A stretch of 16,693 bases of DNA from Bacillota bacterium (GCA_023442495.1 JAEZZB010000090.1:1-16693); one strand, 5' to 3'. Shown: positions 1 through 6,708, counted from the stretch's first letter. The notes: generated by a model not told the origin, from the letters alone. A program made the numbers and translations.

Positions 1-126
1 ATAGAAAGTATAAAATTTGGAGAGGAAGGGCAAGGATATAAAATGGTAACATTCCAAGAATTTCTCGATAACAAAGATGTAATAGAACAATTAAAACATC
101 GCTTTTTAGATTATTGGAATAAATAG
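1..126 (+). CDS. C-terminal end of an unidentified protein (cut by window edge)
   Basis: Frame 1 is open from the first base to a TAG at 124-126 and encodes about 41 residues ending in HRFLDYWNK. Codon use is AT-rich like the rest of the window. The tail is charged and predicted mostly helical, with no motif I recognise. It lies just ahead of a winged-helix fragment in another frame, overlapping it by a few bases, so the two could be parts of one broken gene or neighbouring genes. I cannot assign a function. Confidence 0.45.
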   Translation: MESIKFGEEGQGYKMVTFQEFLDNKDVIEQLKHRFLDYWNK

Positions 127-260
127 ATTTAGCGATAAAGCTTAGATCTTCGAGAAGAACAATTCAGAGAATTATAGAAAAACTCAAAGATTCTGGTGAG
201 TTAAAAAGAGAAGGTTCGAGGAAAAGCGGGAAATGGGTTGTAATAGACAGAAAGAAATGA
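123..260 (+). pseudogene. Winged-helix DNA-binding fragment (RecG-like/AlbA-type C-terminus)
   Basis: This frame is open from just after a TAA at 120-122 to TGA at 258-260 and encodes about 45 residues with no start codon. The stretch RRTIQRIIEKLKDSGELKRE followed by GSRKSGKWVV is typical of the C-terminal winged helix of ATP-binding Schlafen/AlbA_2 'RecG-like' regulators, where the recognition helix is followed by a Gly-Ser/Lys-Ser-Gly wing. The N-terminal AlbA and ATPase parts are absent here, so this is a remnant, or the C-terminal end of a gene joined to the preceding fragment by a frameshift. Its TGA overlaps the ATG of the next gene (ATGA at 257-260). Confidence 0.5.
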
Positions 261-1367
261 ATAACGACTTACAGCTACACATACCTAAAAAAGAAGATGG
301 CTGGCTCTATGTGAAGATGATGAGCGATCCTGAAACGATGGCCTATAATGCGCCGTGGTTTCCGCCGGATGGACGCATCCCCAATCCAGAAGAGAAATGG
401 GAGAACCTGCTTTCATCATGGATTGGTTGTGAGGACAAAAGGTTCTATGCATTTCTTCAGCGTAAATCAGACGGATACTTTGTTGGTGATGTAAACTATC
501 ATTATAATCCAGAGCAAGGCTGGTATGACATGGGTATAGTGATATATGCTCCGGAGCGAGGGAAGAATTATGGCAAGCAAGGGTTACAGCTACTATTAGA
601 CCGCGCATTCAGGATTAATGGGATATCAAAACTACGAAACGATTTTGAAACCATGCACGAGGTAGCATATACCGTTCACAAATCCGTGGGGTTTAAAGAA
701 ATAGGAACAAAAGAAGGGATGTTTCTATTGGAAATTAAAAAAGAGGATTATCTGCGTCAAGCATATTTGGAGAATCCTTGCAATACATCAGCCTTACCAT
801 TTTGGAAAACCATGCAGATAAAACTACCTGAAAATATAACTGTAATTTGTGAGGACGCATTCAAGGATGAGAACTGCGAGGGAAGCGATGAGCCTTATTT
901 CAAGCTTGTTCATTATTTTGAAAAATTACCGGAGGCTTCTCTCTGAATACTATAAGCTCACAGGTGCGAGTGTAGAAGAATTCGCACACCATATCAATGA
1001 ATGCTATACGGAAGAGGGCGTTACTGTTGATGAGTTGACATCGTATAAAGAACGCGATGTATATGATGAGGACGTATGGATTGCAGTGAGGGATAGAGAA
1101 TCTGACAGGATAGTAGCCAGTGGTATTGGAGAATATGACTCCCTCGTAGGAGAAGGAATACTTGATTGGATTCAAGTCTCTCCGGAATACAGGAATAAGG
1201 GTCTGGGTCGCGTTATAGTATTTGAGCTGCTTGCAAGATTATCAACCAAAGCTGATTTTGTTACAGTGTCCGGCCGAGTAAACAATTCGGGCAATCCATT
1301 TGAACTGTATAAGTCCTGTGGCTTTGCTCATCCGGTAATATGGCATGTGGTTACTCGCCAAAGTTGA
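257..1367 (+). pseudogene. Fused double GNAT acetyltransferase, frameshifted at a CT repeat
   Basis: Two GNAT (Gcn5-related N-acetyltransferase) modules lie in tandem. Module 1 (257 to about 745) resembles the clostridial RimJ/RimL-like type, with YDMGIVIYAPERGKNYG as the acetyl-CoA segment; the usual loop glycine is Asn here. Module 2 starts near EDYLRQAYLENPC and has WIQVSPEYRNKGLG and a C-terminal LYKSCGF, both standard GNAT features. The first frame stops at 944-946 inside TCTCTCT (938-944); adding one CT unit (four instead of three) joins both frames exactly, giving about 370 residues. The start at 257 (MNNDLQLH) is chosen because it overlaps the upstream TGA; a start at 233 is possible. 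GC content is visibly higher than in flanking genes, suggesting transfer. Substrate unknown; drug or peptide acetylation is only a guess. The fusion itself might come from a deletion between two adjacent genes. Confidence 0.75.
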
Positions 1368-1575
1368 GGACAATGAGGGTAATATCGTATCTTGCAGGGC
1401 AAGAGGATTTGAGGCGCTTGAGGCCACGCCGAATTATTTGACAAGTGGAGCGATAGTGGATAGCTATGATGAAATGTGGTCTTTTCGGAAGGTTTTGAGC
1501 CGCTTCATTTGGCACGACAAAATTCACGCAAAAGCAATACATATAAGTAGGGTCTTATTTTTGTGTATAATATAA
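1357..1575 (+). pseudogene. Remnant resembling the C-terminus of a DinB-like protein
   Basis: Directly after the second GNAT module and overlapping its end, another frame stays open to a TAA at 1573-1575. It encodes DEMWSFRKVLSRFIWHDKIH preceded by FEALEATPNYL. The FIWHDKIHAKA pattern resembles the last helix of DinB/YfiT-like four-helix metal-binding proteins, where a histidine contributes to the metal site. No start codon with a ribosome site and no N-terminal half are present, and the last dozen residues run into AT-rich sequence, so the 3' end is probably also lost. Base composition matches the GC-richer island of the preceding gene and drops abruptly after about 1545, which marks the likely island edge. 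Family assignment is from memory of the motif and uncertain. Confidence 0.35.
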
Positions 1576-1635
1576 GTAAGAAAAATTATATGATTGTGTT
1601 TATATAGCAAAAAGATAAGGTTTGATATCTTTCCT

Positions 1636-1701
1636 AAAACGTAAAAAGGGACTTTTTATCTACAGTGTCGACTCAAGCCATGTGGAGACTGTAGCATTGA
1701 T
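1636..1701 (+). repeat. RNA-like repeat, copy A (5' block)
   Basis: The stretch from AAAACGTAAAAAGGGAC through GTGTCGACTCAAGCCATGT matches 8470-8515 with only scattered differences, and the following TAGCATTGAT matches TAGTATTGAT at 8718-8727. The roughly 195 bases that separate these two blocks in copy C are missing here. The 3' part of copy C is not recognisable downstream, so this looks like a degenerate remnant. The surrounding gene-free stretch 1576-2221 also holds a hairpin with an 8-bp stem (1800-1807/1820-1827), a terminator, a mini-hairpin array and the promoter of the next gene. Confidence 0.6.
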
Positions 1702-1892
1702 ACAAAAGATATAAATTTAGAAATCCTTCATTTTAAGCAGTTTTACAAACATTTTGTCTTCGATAAAGATGAAGAAGGATACGTCAAAAAGACCTAAAAA
1801 AAACTACATGGACGTAAGAGTAGTTTTGCAACTGGTATGAGGAGACACAAAGAAAAAAATAATAAGATAAAACCCATTTTATACTTTATACA

Positions 1893-1921
1893 AGAGTAGC
1901 TTAAAAGGCTGCTCTTTTTTT
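1893..1921 (+). terminator. Rho-independent terminator
   Basis: An 8-bp stem (AGAGTAGC at 1893-1900 with GCTGCTCT at 1908-1915, one G-U pair), a 7-base loop and a run of seven T. It points rightward and would end any transcript crossing repeat copy A. Confidence 0.75.
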
Positions 1922-1970
1922 CTAGAAAGTGAGTATATATAAATTTTAAATATAACTAATAATACAAAAT

Positions 1971-2058
1971 CTGATTTCTAATCAGCAGAAGTCCAGACTT
2001 CCGAAAATCGGAATTCAAGAACTCCGAATAACAGATTTCTAGAAATCCGAAAATCGGA
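1971..2058. repeat. Array of six overlapping mini-hairpins
   Basis: Six short near-perfect palindromes follow one another with almost no spacer: CTGATTTCTAATCAG (1971-1985), GAAGTCCAGACTTC (1988-2001), TCCGAAAATCGGA (2000-2012), GGAATTCAAGAACTCC (2010-2025, one mismatch), GATTTCTAGAAATC (2034-2047) and TCCGAAAATCGGA again (2046-2058). Neighbouring palindromes share terminal bases, so alternative pairings are possible. No reading frame explains the block. Confidence 0.7.
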
Positions 2059-2118
2059 GAGTAACTATAATAATATTAGTAATATTGAGATAAGAAAGAA
2101 TAATTTTAGAAAGGGAGT

Positions 2119-2141
2119 AAGGATTCGTTACATCCTTTTTT
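2119..2141 (+). terminator. Short terminator-like hairpin
   Basis: AAGGAT (2119-2124) pairs with ATCCTT (2132-2137) around a 7-base loop, followed by T6 overlapping the stem end. It lies just upstream of the AbiEi promoter and would insulate that gene. Confidence 0.5.
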
Positions 2142-2165
2142 AAAAATGGAAAACTCATAAGCAAC

Positions 2166-2194
2166 TTTACATATTCGCTTTTATAACATAAAAT
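2166..2194 (+). promoter_or_regulatory. Sigma-A-type promoter of the AbiEi-like gene
   Basis: TTTACA (2166-2171), 17-bp spacer, TAAAAT (2189-2194). Transcription would begin near 2200, giving a very short leader with GAGGAGG at 2209-2215 before the ATG at 2222. Confidence 0.5.
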
Positions 2195-2221
2195 AAAAGT
2201 GTAAACGAGAGGAGGCAGACT

Positions 2222-2809
2222 ATGAATACACTTAAAGAATATATACAAGAAAATTTAGTAATCACTAACAAAGAAGCAGAAGAACTTGGATATACTAGGC
2301 ATAATCTATCAGAATTAACAAAAATCGGACAATTAGAAAGATTAAGACCAGGACTATATCAATTAAAAGGAAAAGTTATAGACGATTTTATTTTAATATC
2401 ATCAAATAGTAATCGAATTATATTTTCCCATCAAACAGCCCTCTACCTCCACGACCTATCCGATAGGACTCCAAATGTATTTCATATATCTGTACCCCAA
2501 GGCTACAATGCCAGCCATATCAAGAAAAGATATGAAGACCTACAAGTTCACTATGTAAAAAAAGATTTATACGAACTAGGAAAGGCAGAAATAAAATCAC
2601 CACAAGGCAATCTTATCCCAGTTTATGATATTGATCGAACAATTTGCGATATCATAATCGAAAGAGAAAAAATAGATAAACAGATTTTTACAGAAGCCAT
2701 AAAAAGATACTTTAAATCACCAAATAAAAATCTAAGACGACTCATAAAATACAGTAGACTATTTAAAATAGAAGAAGAAATTAGGAAATATATGGAGGTA
2801 TTATCGTGA
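2222..2809 (+). CDS. abiEi: AbiEi-type antitoxin/transcriptional regulator (type IV TA)
   Basis: The 195-residue protein has an N-terminal winged-helix region (about residues 1-50: ITNKEAEELGYTRHNLSELT, then a wing with RLRPGLYQL) and a C-terminal region typical of AbiEi (SHQTALYLHDLSDRTPN, HYVKKDLYELG, PVYDIDRTICDII). AbiEi proteins repress their own operon and counteract the nucleotidyltransferase toxin AbiEii, whose gene normally overlaps the AbiEi stop codon. The ATG has a strong ribosome site (GAGGAGG, 6 bases away) and its own promoter. No AbiEii gene follows: only a 33-codon fragment without toxin motifs overlaps the stop. Length is typical of the family, so the antitoxin itself may be functional as a solitary regulator. 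Confidence 0.8.
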   Translation: MNTLKEYIQENLVITNKEAEELGYTRHNLSELTKIGQLERLRPGLYQLKGKVIDDFILISSNSNRIIFSHQTALYLHDLSDRTPNVFHISVPQGYNASHIKKRYEDLQVHYVKKDLYELGKAEIKSPQGNLIPVYDIDRTICDIIIEREKIDKQIFTEAIKRYFKSPNKNLRRLIKYSRLFKIEEEIRKYMEVLS

Positions 2810-2906
2810 TTATACCGATCCTAGTCTATATGAATATCTAAAATCCCAAGGTATACAATTTAATGAAGAAGATATTAAATTTAGCATCTTCGATTCTAGA
2901 ATATAA
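2808..2906 (+). pseudogene. Short C-terminal fragment after the AbiEi-like gene
   Basis: A frame overlapping the AbiEi stop is open for 32 residues ending in FSIFDSRI before TAA at 2904-2906. It has no start codon but protein-like composition (YEYLKSQGIQFNEEDIKF). It may be the tail of a deleted gene; it does not match AbiEii motifs I know. The bases from 2907 to 3034 hold nothing recognisable. Confidence 0.3.
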
Positions 2907-3034
2907 ATTAATAGAAGCATTTATTTGGAAAATTCATTATTTTTATATTTTTTATGAATATGAAAATGTGTTGAGATATTTGGTAATATATATGAGTTAA
3001 AATCTAAAAATGATTAAAGTTGAGAGGTAAAAAT

Positions 3035-3310
3035 ATGTGGTTAGTATTTGGAATTAGTGTAATTATATTTGCCGGATTTAATTTAATCTCTGCTTTTAAT
3101 CACAAAAATGCTAAATGGTTTAGATTTATTAGTTTGTCTTTAACAGCTTTAACTATGTGCGCATTTTATTCTGATGGAGCAATGCGTGTTGTGAAAGAAG
3201 ATTGGATTGGGCTAATGGACACCATGCCAACGGTAAGCAAAGCGTTATGGTTTTGTGTCATAGTATCCATCGTGATTAACTCCATTTCACTATTTAGGGA
3301 TAAAGATTAA
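3035..3310 (+). CDS. Small membrane protein of unknown function
   Basis: The 91-residue product has three predicted membrane segments: WLVFGISVIIFAGFNLISAF at the N-terminus, FISLSLTALTMCAFYSDGA in the middle, and ALWFCVIVSIVINSISLF near the C-terminus, with the Asp-rich loop VVKEDWIGLMDTMP between the last two. The ATG at 3035 is chosen because GAGAGG (3023-3028) sits at normal distance; a TTG at 3020 would leave no ribosome site. The gene stands alone, followed by a strong inverted repeat. Holin-like size and topology are possible, but no lysis gene is nearby, so I give no function. Confidence 0.6.
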   Translation: MWLVFGISVIIFAGFNLISAFNHKNAKWFRFISLSLTALTMCAFYSDGAMRVVKEDWIGLMDTMPTVSKALWFCVIVSIVINSISLFRDKD

Positions 3311-3316
3311 AAATAG

Positions 3317-3391
3317 TTTGTATATGGGTGCCTTTATACTTAAAATCAAAAATATAAATAATTTTATTTAAGTATAAACTCAATATACAAA
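3317..3391. repeat. Nested inverted repeat
   Basis: An outer 9-bp perfect arm pair (TTTGTATAT 3317-3325 with ATATACAAA 3383-3391) encloses an inner 12-bp perfect pair (TTTATACTTAAA 3333-3344 with TTTAAGTATAAA 3367-3378). It lies between the small membrane protein and the methyltransferase remnant. It could be a terminator without a clean U-tract, a regulator site, or an excision scar. Confidence 0.7.
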
Positions 3392-3438
3392 TATTATGGA
3401 GAGAAGAATGATTTTTAAAAAGTTTTTTAGAAAGATAA

Positions 3439-3993
3439 GTTGAACCACTAGATGAATTCTCGAAAAACTTTTCGGTAAAAAAAGGATTAAAAAAAACTGG
3501 AATTATGATAGAAGGAAAAGTTTATATGGCTGACTATATACCTGAATATAGAAAAGAAATAACCATTGGAGACATATTGATATCGAATAATGGCGAGGAA
3601 AATCTGTATCTAGGCAGTGAAAAAATTGAAAAATTTAAGAAACAAAAAAAGGGATATCAAACTATAAAAACTTCTCGTACAGGACATGAGTATAAGTATG
3701 GAATGGGGAGTATGCAATTTCCGGACCCTTTAGACAGACCAGCTAGAACTATAGTTACATCCGAATCTACTGTATCAAGAATGACTCATGTGGTTAAAGA
3801 TCCTGGCAACAATCGCTTAAGAGTGCTCTCTCCAGTAGAAACTGAAAGAATTAATACTTTTCCTGATGGCTGGACTGAGCTTGAAGATGTAACAAGTACA
3901 AATAGATATTTCACTATGGGAAATGCATTGGTGGTAGATTTAGTTAAAGAAATAGGTGAGGAAAAGCTTAAAATAATAGAAAAAAATAGTTAA
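3439..3993 (+). pseudogene. C-terminal part of a cytosine-C5 DNA methyltransferase
   Basis: C5-methyltransferases transfer a methyl group from S-adenosylmethionine to cytosine in duplex DNA. Here only the target-recognition region and motifs IX-X remain: RPARTIVTSESTVSRMTHVV (motif IX region), RLRVLSPVETERINTFPDGW, and RYFTMGNALVVDLV (motif X). The motifs that hold cofactor and catalytic Cys (FxGxG, PCQ, ENV) are absent. The segment KKTGIMIEGKVYMADYI, in the same frame but upstream of the first in-frame ATG (3505), matches the Sau3AI-type recognition region, so the fragment extends back to a TAA at 3436-3438. Just upstream, a good ribosome site and ATG at 3408 start an 11-codon frame that ends at TGA, as if an N-terminal start had been joined to the remnant by a deletion. 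It cannot methylate DNA alone unless complemented by another subunit. Confidence 0.8.
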
Positions 3994-4096
3994 TTCTGAA
4001 ATTGGTAAAATTTTTATAAGTTTATTGAAAACAAAATCTAATCCACATAATTTAAACATATAAGAAATAACTTAAATTCATGCATTCGACATGTTA

Positions 4097-4310
4097 CCAA
4101 GAATAGAGTGAAGTATTATTATTCATACTGACGATTCAAGCCATGTTGAGGTTCTAGTATTGATGCTAAGAGAAAGCGAGTAAAGTAGTTCTGATAGTCT
4201 TGAAATAAATAGGTTTATGATTTTTGGGATTAATGACTAAAGGTTAAAAACTTGAAATTAGTTTTCAAAAATATCTCCGAAATACCTACTTGTAGTACCA
4301 TTTAGGTAAA
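4097..4310 (+). repeat. RNA-like repeat, copy B (rearranged)
   Basis: GACGATTCAAGCCATGTTGAGG (about 4130-4151) followed by TAGTATTGATG matches the core of copies A and C. Further on, 4194-4310 (GTCTTGAAAT, AGGTTTATGA, TTTTCAAAAATATCTCCGAA) matches the tail of copy C at 8936-9050. Unlike copy C, the tail-type motif CCAAGAATAGAGTG (4098-4111) lies before the core, which suggests rearrangement or two truncated copies end to end. The whole stretch 3994-4416 contains no reading frame I trust. Confidence 0.6.
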
Positions 4311-4416
4311 AAGTTTCAATATTTTTATCTTCGATTATTCGCGAAAAATATGAAAATAGCCTAATGGTATAGATAGTAAAGATTAAAATAAGTTAGAATT
4401 TAAAAGGTAAAATAAA

Positions 4417-5175
4417 ATGACAGAAAAAGAAAAGAAAGTTTATGAAAGATTACTTACTCCTATCATATGTGATAATAATATTAAAAAAATTTATATGCAA
4501 GACAATATTATATATAGTCCACAGTTATACAATAGCAATTTAGATGAAGACATGTCAGATTTTAGTGTGGGTTTCTATAAAATATTATATAAGGATATTT
4601 TAAAGGAAAACAAAGGAGAAATTCTAAAAGAAGACGGAAAATATAGAAATAAGAATTATATGGGAGACACTATACATTCATTTAATTCTCTGGCGAATAT
4701 AATTTTGGGTAACAAATCAAAAAATAATCGAAGCCCAATAAAAGAATGGCCTGAAGAATTAATTGATTATAATTCAAAATATCATTGTTTAGTCAATTTT
4801 TGGGTTATTCCTATGTGTCATGGAAGACAAAGTCCAAAACTCAGTAAGTACGATTCCTTAGACTATTATTTGGAAAAAGTGAATAAGAGTTTTATAGAAT
4901 CACAAGAAAATTTTGAATCACAAGAATATTTTAAAAATTTCTCTACGATGCAATCTTTTTTAGATATTCATGGTTTGTCAGAATATAAAATGATTGATGA
5001 TCCATTAAAAATATACAAAGAAAAGGATAAGGAAGCTTGTCTTTCTGAAATAAAAAGAATATATGAATTTTGGGAAAATAGGGCTAGTCAAATAGTAAAA
5101 AAATATAATGATGAACTATATAACTACTTTAATAATCTAGGATTAATAAATGAAGGTGGGAATACAAATCAATAG
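4417..5175 (+). CDS. Unrecognised 252-residue soluble protein
   Basis: The product is hydrophilic with no signal peptide or membrane segment. Its middle carries conspicuous stretches: MGDTIHSFNSLANIILG (about 81-97), WPEELIDYNSKYHCLVNF and WVIPMCHGRQSPKLSKYDSL (about 110-148). The C-terminal third (about 195-245) is charged and helical, possibly coiled-coil. The SxxxLANxxxG and YHCLVNFWVIPMCHGR patterns look conserved, and I recall similar uncharacterised proteins in Firmicute accessory regions, but I cannot name the family. The start has a modest ribosome site (AAAGGT at 4403-4408). The gene is flanked on both sides by long gene-free DNA, so it appears monocistronic. Codon use matches its neighbours. 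Confidence 0.7.
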   Translation: MTEKEKKVYERLLTPIICDNNIKKIYMQDNIIYSPQLYNSNLDEDMSDFSVGFYKILYKDILKENKGEILKEDGKYRNKNYMGDTIHSFNSLANIILGNKSKNNRSPIKEWPEELIDYNSKYHCLVNFWVIPMCHGRQSPKLSKYDSLDYYLEKVNKSFIESQENFESQEYFKNFSTMQSFLDIHGLSEYKMIDDPLKIYKEKDKEACLSEIKRIYEFWENRASQIVKKYNDELYNYFNNLGLINEGGNTNQ

Positions 5176-5464
5176 TTATTGCTTTTCTAAGTTGCTGTAA
5201 TAAAAATGATTATGAGTAGACTAAAAAATTTATATGTATTTGATAAAATAAACTTTTAGGGATTCTCTAAAATATCAATACATATATTGTAGATTTTTAC
5301 AATAAAATTGTATACGCAACGATTCTTTTTAGGTTAAAAACCGAAAGAATTAGAAAATTTTGAGCTAAAATATTATATTAGTATTACAGGATTGAAGATC
5401 ACATTAGAGTTATAATCTTCGTATCATTAAATTTGTATAAAAGTTAAAAAATTTTAATACAAAA
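5176..5464. other. Gene-free stretch upstream of the repressor
   Basis: About 290 bases with no credible frame. It holds a hairpin near 5321-5350 (GATTCTTT...AAAGAAT with an inner GGTT/AACC) and an inverted repeat GAAGAT/ATCTTC around 5394-5420. No clear promoter or terminator is visible apart from the operator region that follows. Confidence 0.4.
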
Positions 5465-5514
5465 GTACAATTGTATTGTATTATACAATTATACATGATA
5501 CAATACAATTGTAC
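5465..5514 (+). promoter_or_regulatory. Palindromic operator overlapping the repressor promoter
   Basis: A perfect 17-bp inverted repeat (5465-5481 and 5498-5514; arm GTACAATTGTATTGTAT) surrounds a 16-bp centre. A second palindrome, ATTGTAT-T-ATACAAT, lies at 5475-5489. A promoter fits inside: TTGTAT (5476-5481), 17-bp spacer, TACAAT (5499-5504). Repeated ATTGTA/TACAAT half-sites over a promoter are what an XRE repressor dimer array would bind, so autoregulation by the next gene is likely. The leader contains a (CAGA)3 run and a GGAGGAG ribosome site. Confidence 0.75.
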
Positions 5515-5574
5515 AGAACAAAAGAAACAGACAGACAGACTAATATTTATTTATACTAAAATGGAGGAGATATT

Positions 5575-5928
5575 ATGGCAAAGTTTCAAGAAAGAATTCG
5601 AAAGTTGAGAAGTGATGCCCAAATCACGATGGAGCAATTAGCTAAGGCTTTAGGAGTGTCAAAAAGTAGGATTAATATGTGGGAAAATGCAGGGACTGTA
5701 CCCAAAGAAGATATCTTGGTTAAAATTTCAAAGTATTTCAATGTTTCTGTAGACTATTTATTAGGCAACGAAAAAATGGAAGGAAAAGAACCTGAGAATG
5801 AAAAATTAGAAATTCTTCAAAGAGGATTAGAAAAATTAGATGATAAGGACTTAGAAAAGGCAAAAGGTGTACTAAGTGCGGTTTTTGACGATATTTTTGT
5901 TAATGAGGAGGATTATGGTGACTTATAA
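5575..5928 (+). CDS. XRE-family helix-turn-helix repressor (ImmR-like)
   Basis: The 117-residue protein has an N-terminal HTH_3 domain (about residues 5-62): QERIRKLRSDAQITMEQLAK, then GVSKSRINMWENAGTVPKED and KISKYFNVSVDYLLG, a textbook XRE/Cro-CI pattern. The C-terminal half is charged and helical and probably mediates dimerisation or recognition by the metallopeptidase. The start has a strong GGAGGAG site. The gene overlaps the next one by 14 bases, so repressor and peptidase are translationally coupled. By analogy with ImmR of ICEBs1 and phage repressors, it would bind the palindromic operator upstream and keep nearby genes off until cleaved. Its direct target beyond its own promoter is not shown by the sequence. 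Confidence 0.9.
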   Translation: MAKFQERIRKLRSDAQITMEQLAKALGVSKSRINMWENAGTVPKEDILVKISKYFNVSVDYLLGNEKMEGKEPENEKLEILQRGLEKLDDKDLEKAKGVLSAVFDDIFVNEEDYGDL

Positions 5929-6568
5929 ACCACGTTGGAAAGAAGTATATGCTAAAGCGAATGAATTTCTAGTATTATCAAGAGAAATTGATTCTTTTCC
6001 ATTTTCTACAACAAAGTTTATAAAAGAATTAGCAGATATAAGTTTTTGTTCTTTCAGTGATGCTCGTATAAAAGGTATAGAGCCTACAGATTATGGAAGT
6101 GATTCGGCTTTTTTATCAAGGTTAAAAGGAATGCATATAATCTTCTTTAATGATGGACATGTTAAACATAGAATTCAGTTTTCGTTATTACACGAATTTG
6201 CACACTTTATCCTAAATCATGATTACGACATCATAGATGAAGAATTATATGGCATACAAGAGGCAGAAGCAAATTACTTTGCGGCTCAAATGCTTATGCC
6301 AGAACAAATATTAAGGAAATTAGTGGATCTAGATGTATATGTAAATTCTAAATTTATTATGGAAAAATTTGCTGTTTCAGAAGAAGCTGCTATTAAAAGA
6401 ATTGATACACTTAATAAAATTAGAGATTTTAATAGAAGTAGAGAGGAGGTTGAGTATGATGACATAATACTAATGAAATACTCATCGTTTATTGATGAAA
6501 TAAAGAGACCCATCATAAACTTTGAATATGAATGGGAAAGACAGCAGGAAAGAGATAATTGGTATTAG
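5915..6568 (+). CDS. ImmA/IrrE-family metallopeptidase
   Basis: The 217-residue protein carries the zinc-binding HEFAH motif (residues 93-97, in FSLLHEFAHFILNH) and the downstream EAEANYFAAQMLMP, which in this family supplies the third zinc ligand. ImmA/IrrE peptidases cleave XRE repressors after a stress or quorum signal and so induce mobile elements or defence operons. The start at 5915 is preferred: GAGGAGG lies just before it and the protein then begins like its relatives; an upstream ATG at 5876 has no ribosome site. It overlaps the repressor gene, the canonical ImmR-ImmA order. The C-terminal region after residue 150 is helical and likely the substrate-recognition part. The active-site motifs look intact. 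Confidence 0.9.
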   Translation: MVTYKPRWKEVYAKANEFLVLSREIDSFPFSTTKFIKELADISFCSFSDARIKGIEPTDYGSDSAFLSRLKGMHIIFFNDGHVKHRIQFSLLHEFAHFILNHDYDIIDEELYGIQEAEANYFAAQMLMPEQILRKLVDLDVYVNSKFIMEKFAVSEEAAIKRIDTLNKIRDFNRSREEVEYDDIILMKYSSFIDEIKRPIINFEYEWERQQERDNWY

Positions 6569-6602
6569 TGAACACTAGAAAGTAACGAGATTATGCCAAT
6601 AC

Positions 6603-6650
6603 AAAAAGAAAAAGCACATAAAAAACTGTTGCAGCAGTTTTCTATGTGCT
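6603..6650 (-). terminator. Strong hairpin with U-tract on the minus strand
   Basis: AGCACATA (6613-6620) pairs with TATGTGCT (6643-6650), and AAAACTG (6622-6628) with CAGTTTT (6635-6641), separated by one mismatch and a 6-base loop. On the minus strand it is followed by TTTTTCTTTTT; on the plus strand no T-run follows. It can end transcripts from the right, though no minus-strand gene is present, and may weakly terminate the repressor-peptidase transcript. Confidence 0.65.
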
Positions 6651-6651
6651 C

Positions 6652-6708
6652 AGTCTATGGATATGAATCCATTAATATTTTGCTAATTAATTATATCATA
6701 TCCGGACT
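6652..6708. repeat. Inverted repeat between peptidase gene and DUF4417 operon
   Basis: GGATATGA (6659-6666) pairs with TCATATCC (6696-6703), flanked by AGTC (6652-6655) and GACT (6705-6708). An alternative hairpin ATGGAT-ATGA-ATCCAT overlaps the left arm. The next gene's promoter should lie here, so this may be an operator or leader structure. Confidence 0.5.

Noticed and set aside
285..608. Minus-strand 107-residue open frame opposite the first GNAT module
   Set aside because: It is fully opposite a gene with clear GNAT motifs, has no ribosome site and its sequence is not protein-like.
1351..1542. Minus-strand open frame opposite the DinB-like remnant
   Set aside because: It exists because the GC-richer plus-strand coding sequence avoids stops; no motif or start signal supports it.
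1713..1797. Short plus-strand reading (FYKHFVFDKDEEGYVKKT) downstream of repeat copy A
   Set aside because: About 30 protein-like codons without start or ribosome site inside noncoding DNA; too short to call a gene remnant.
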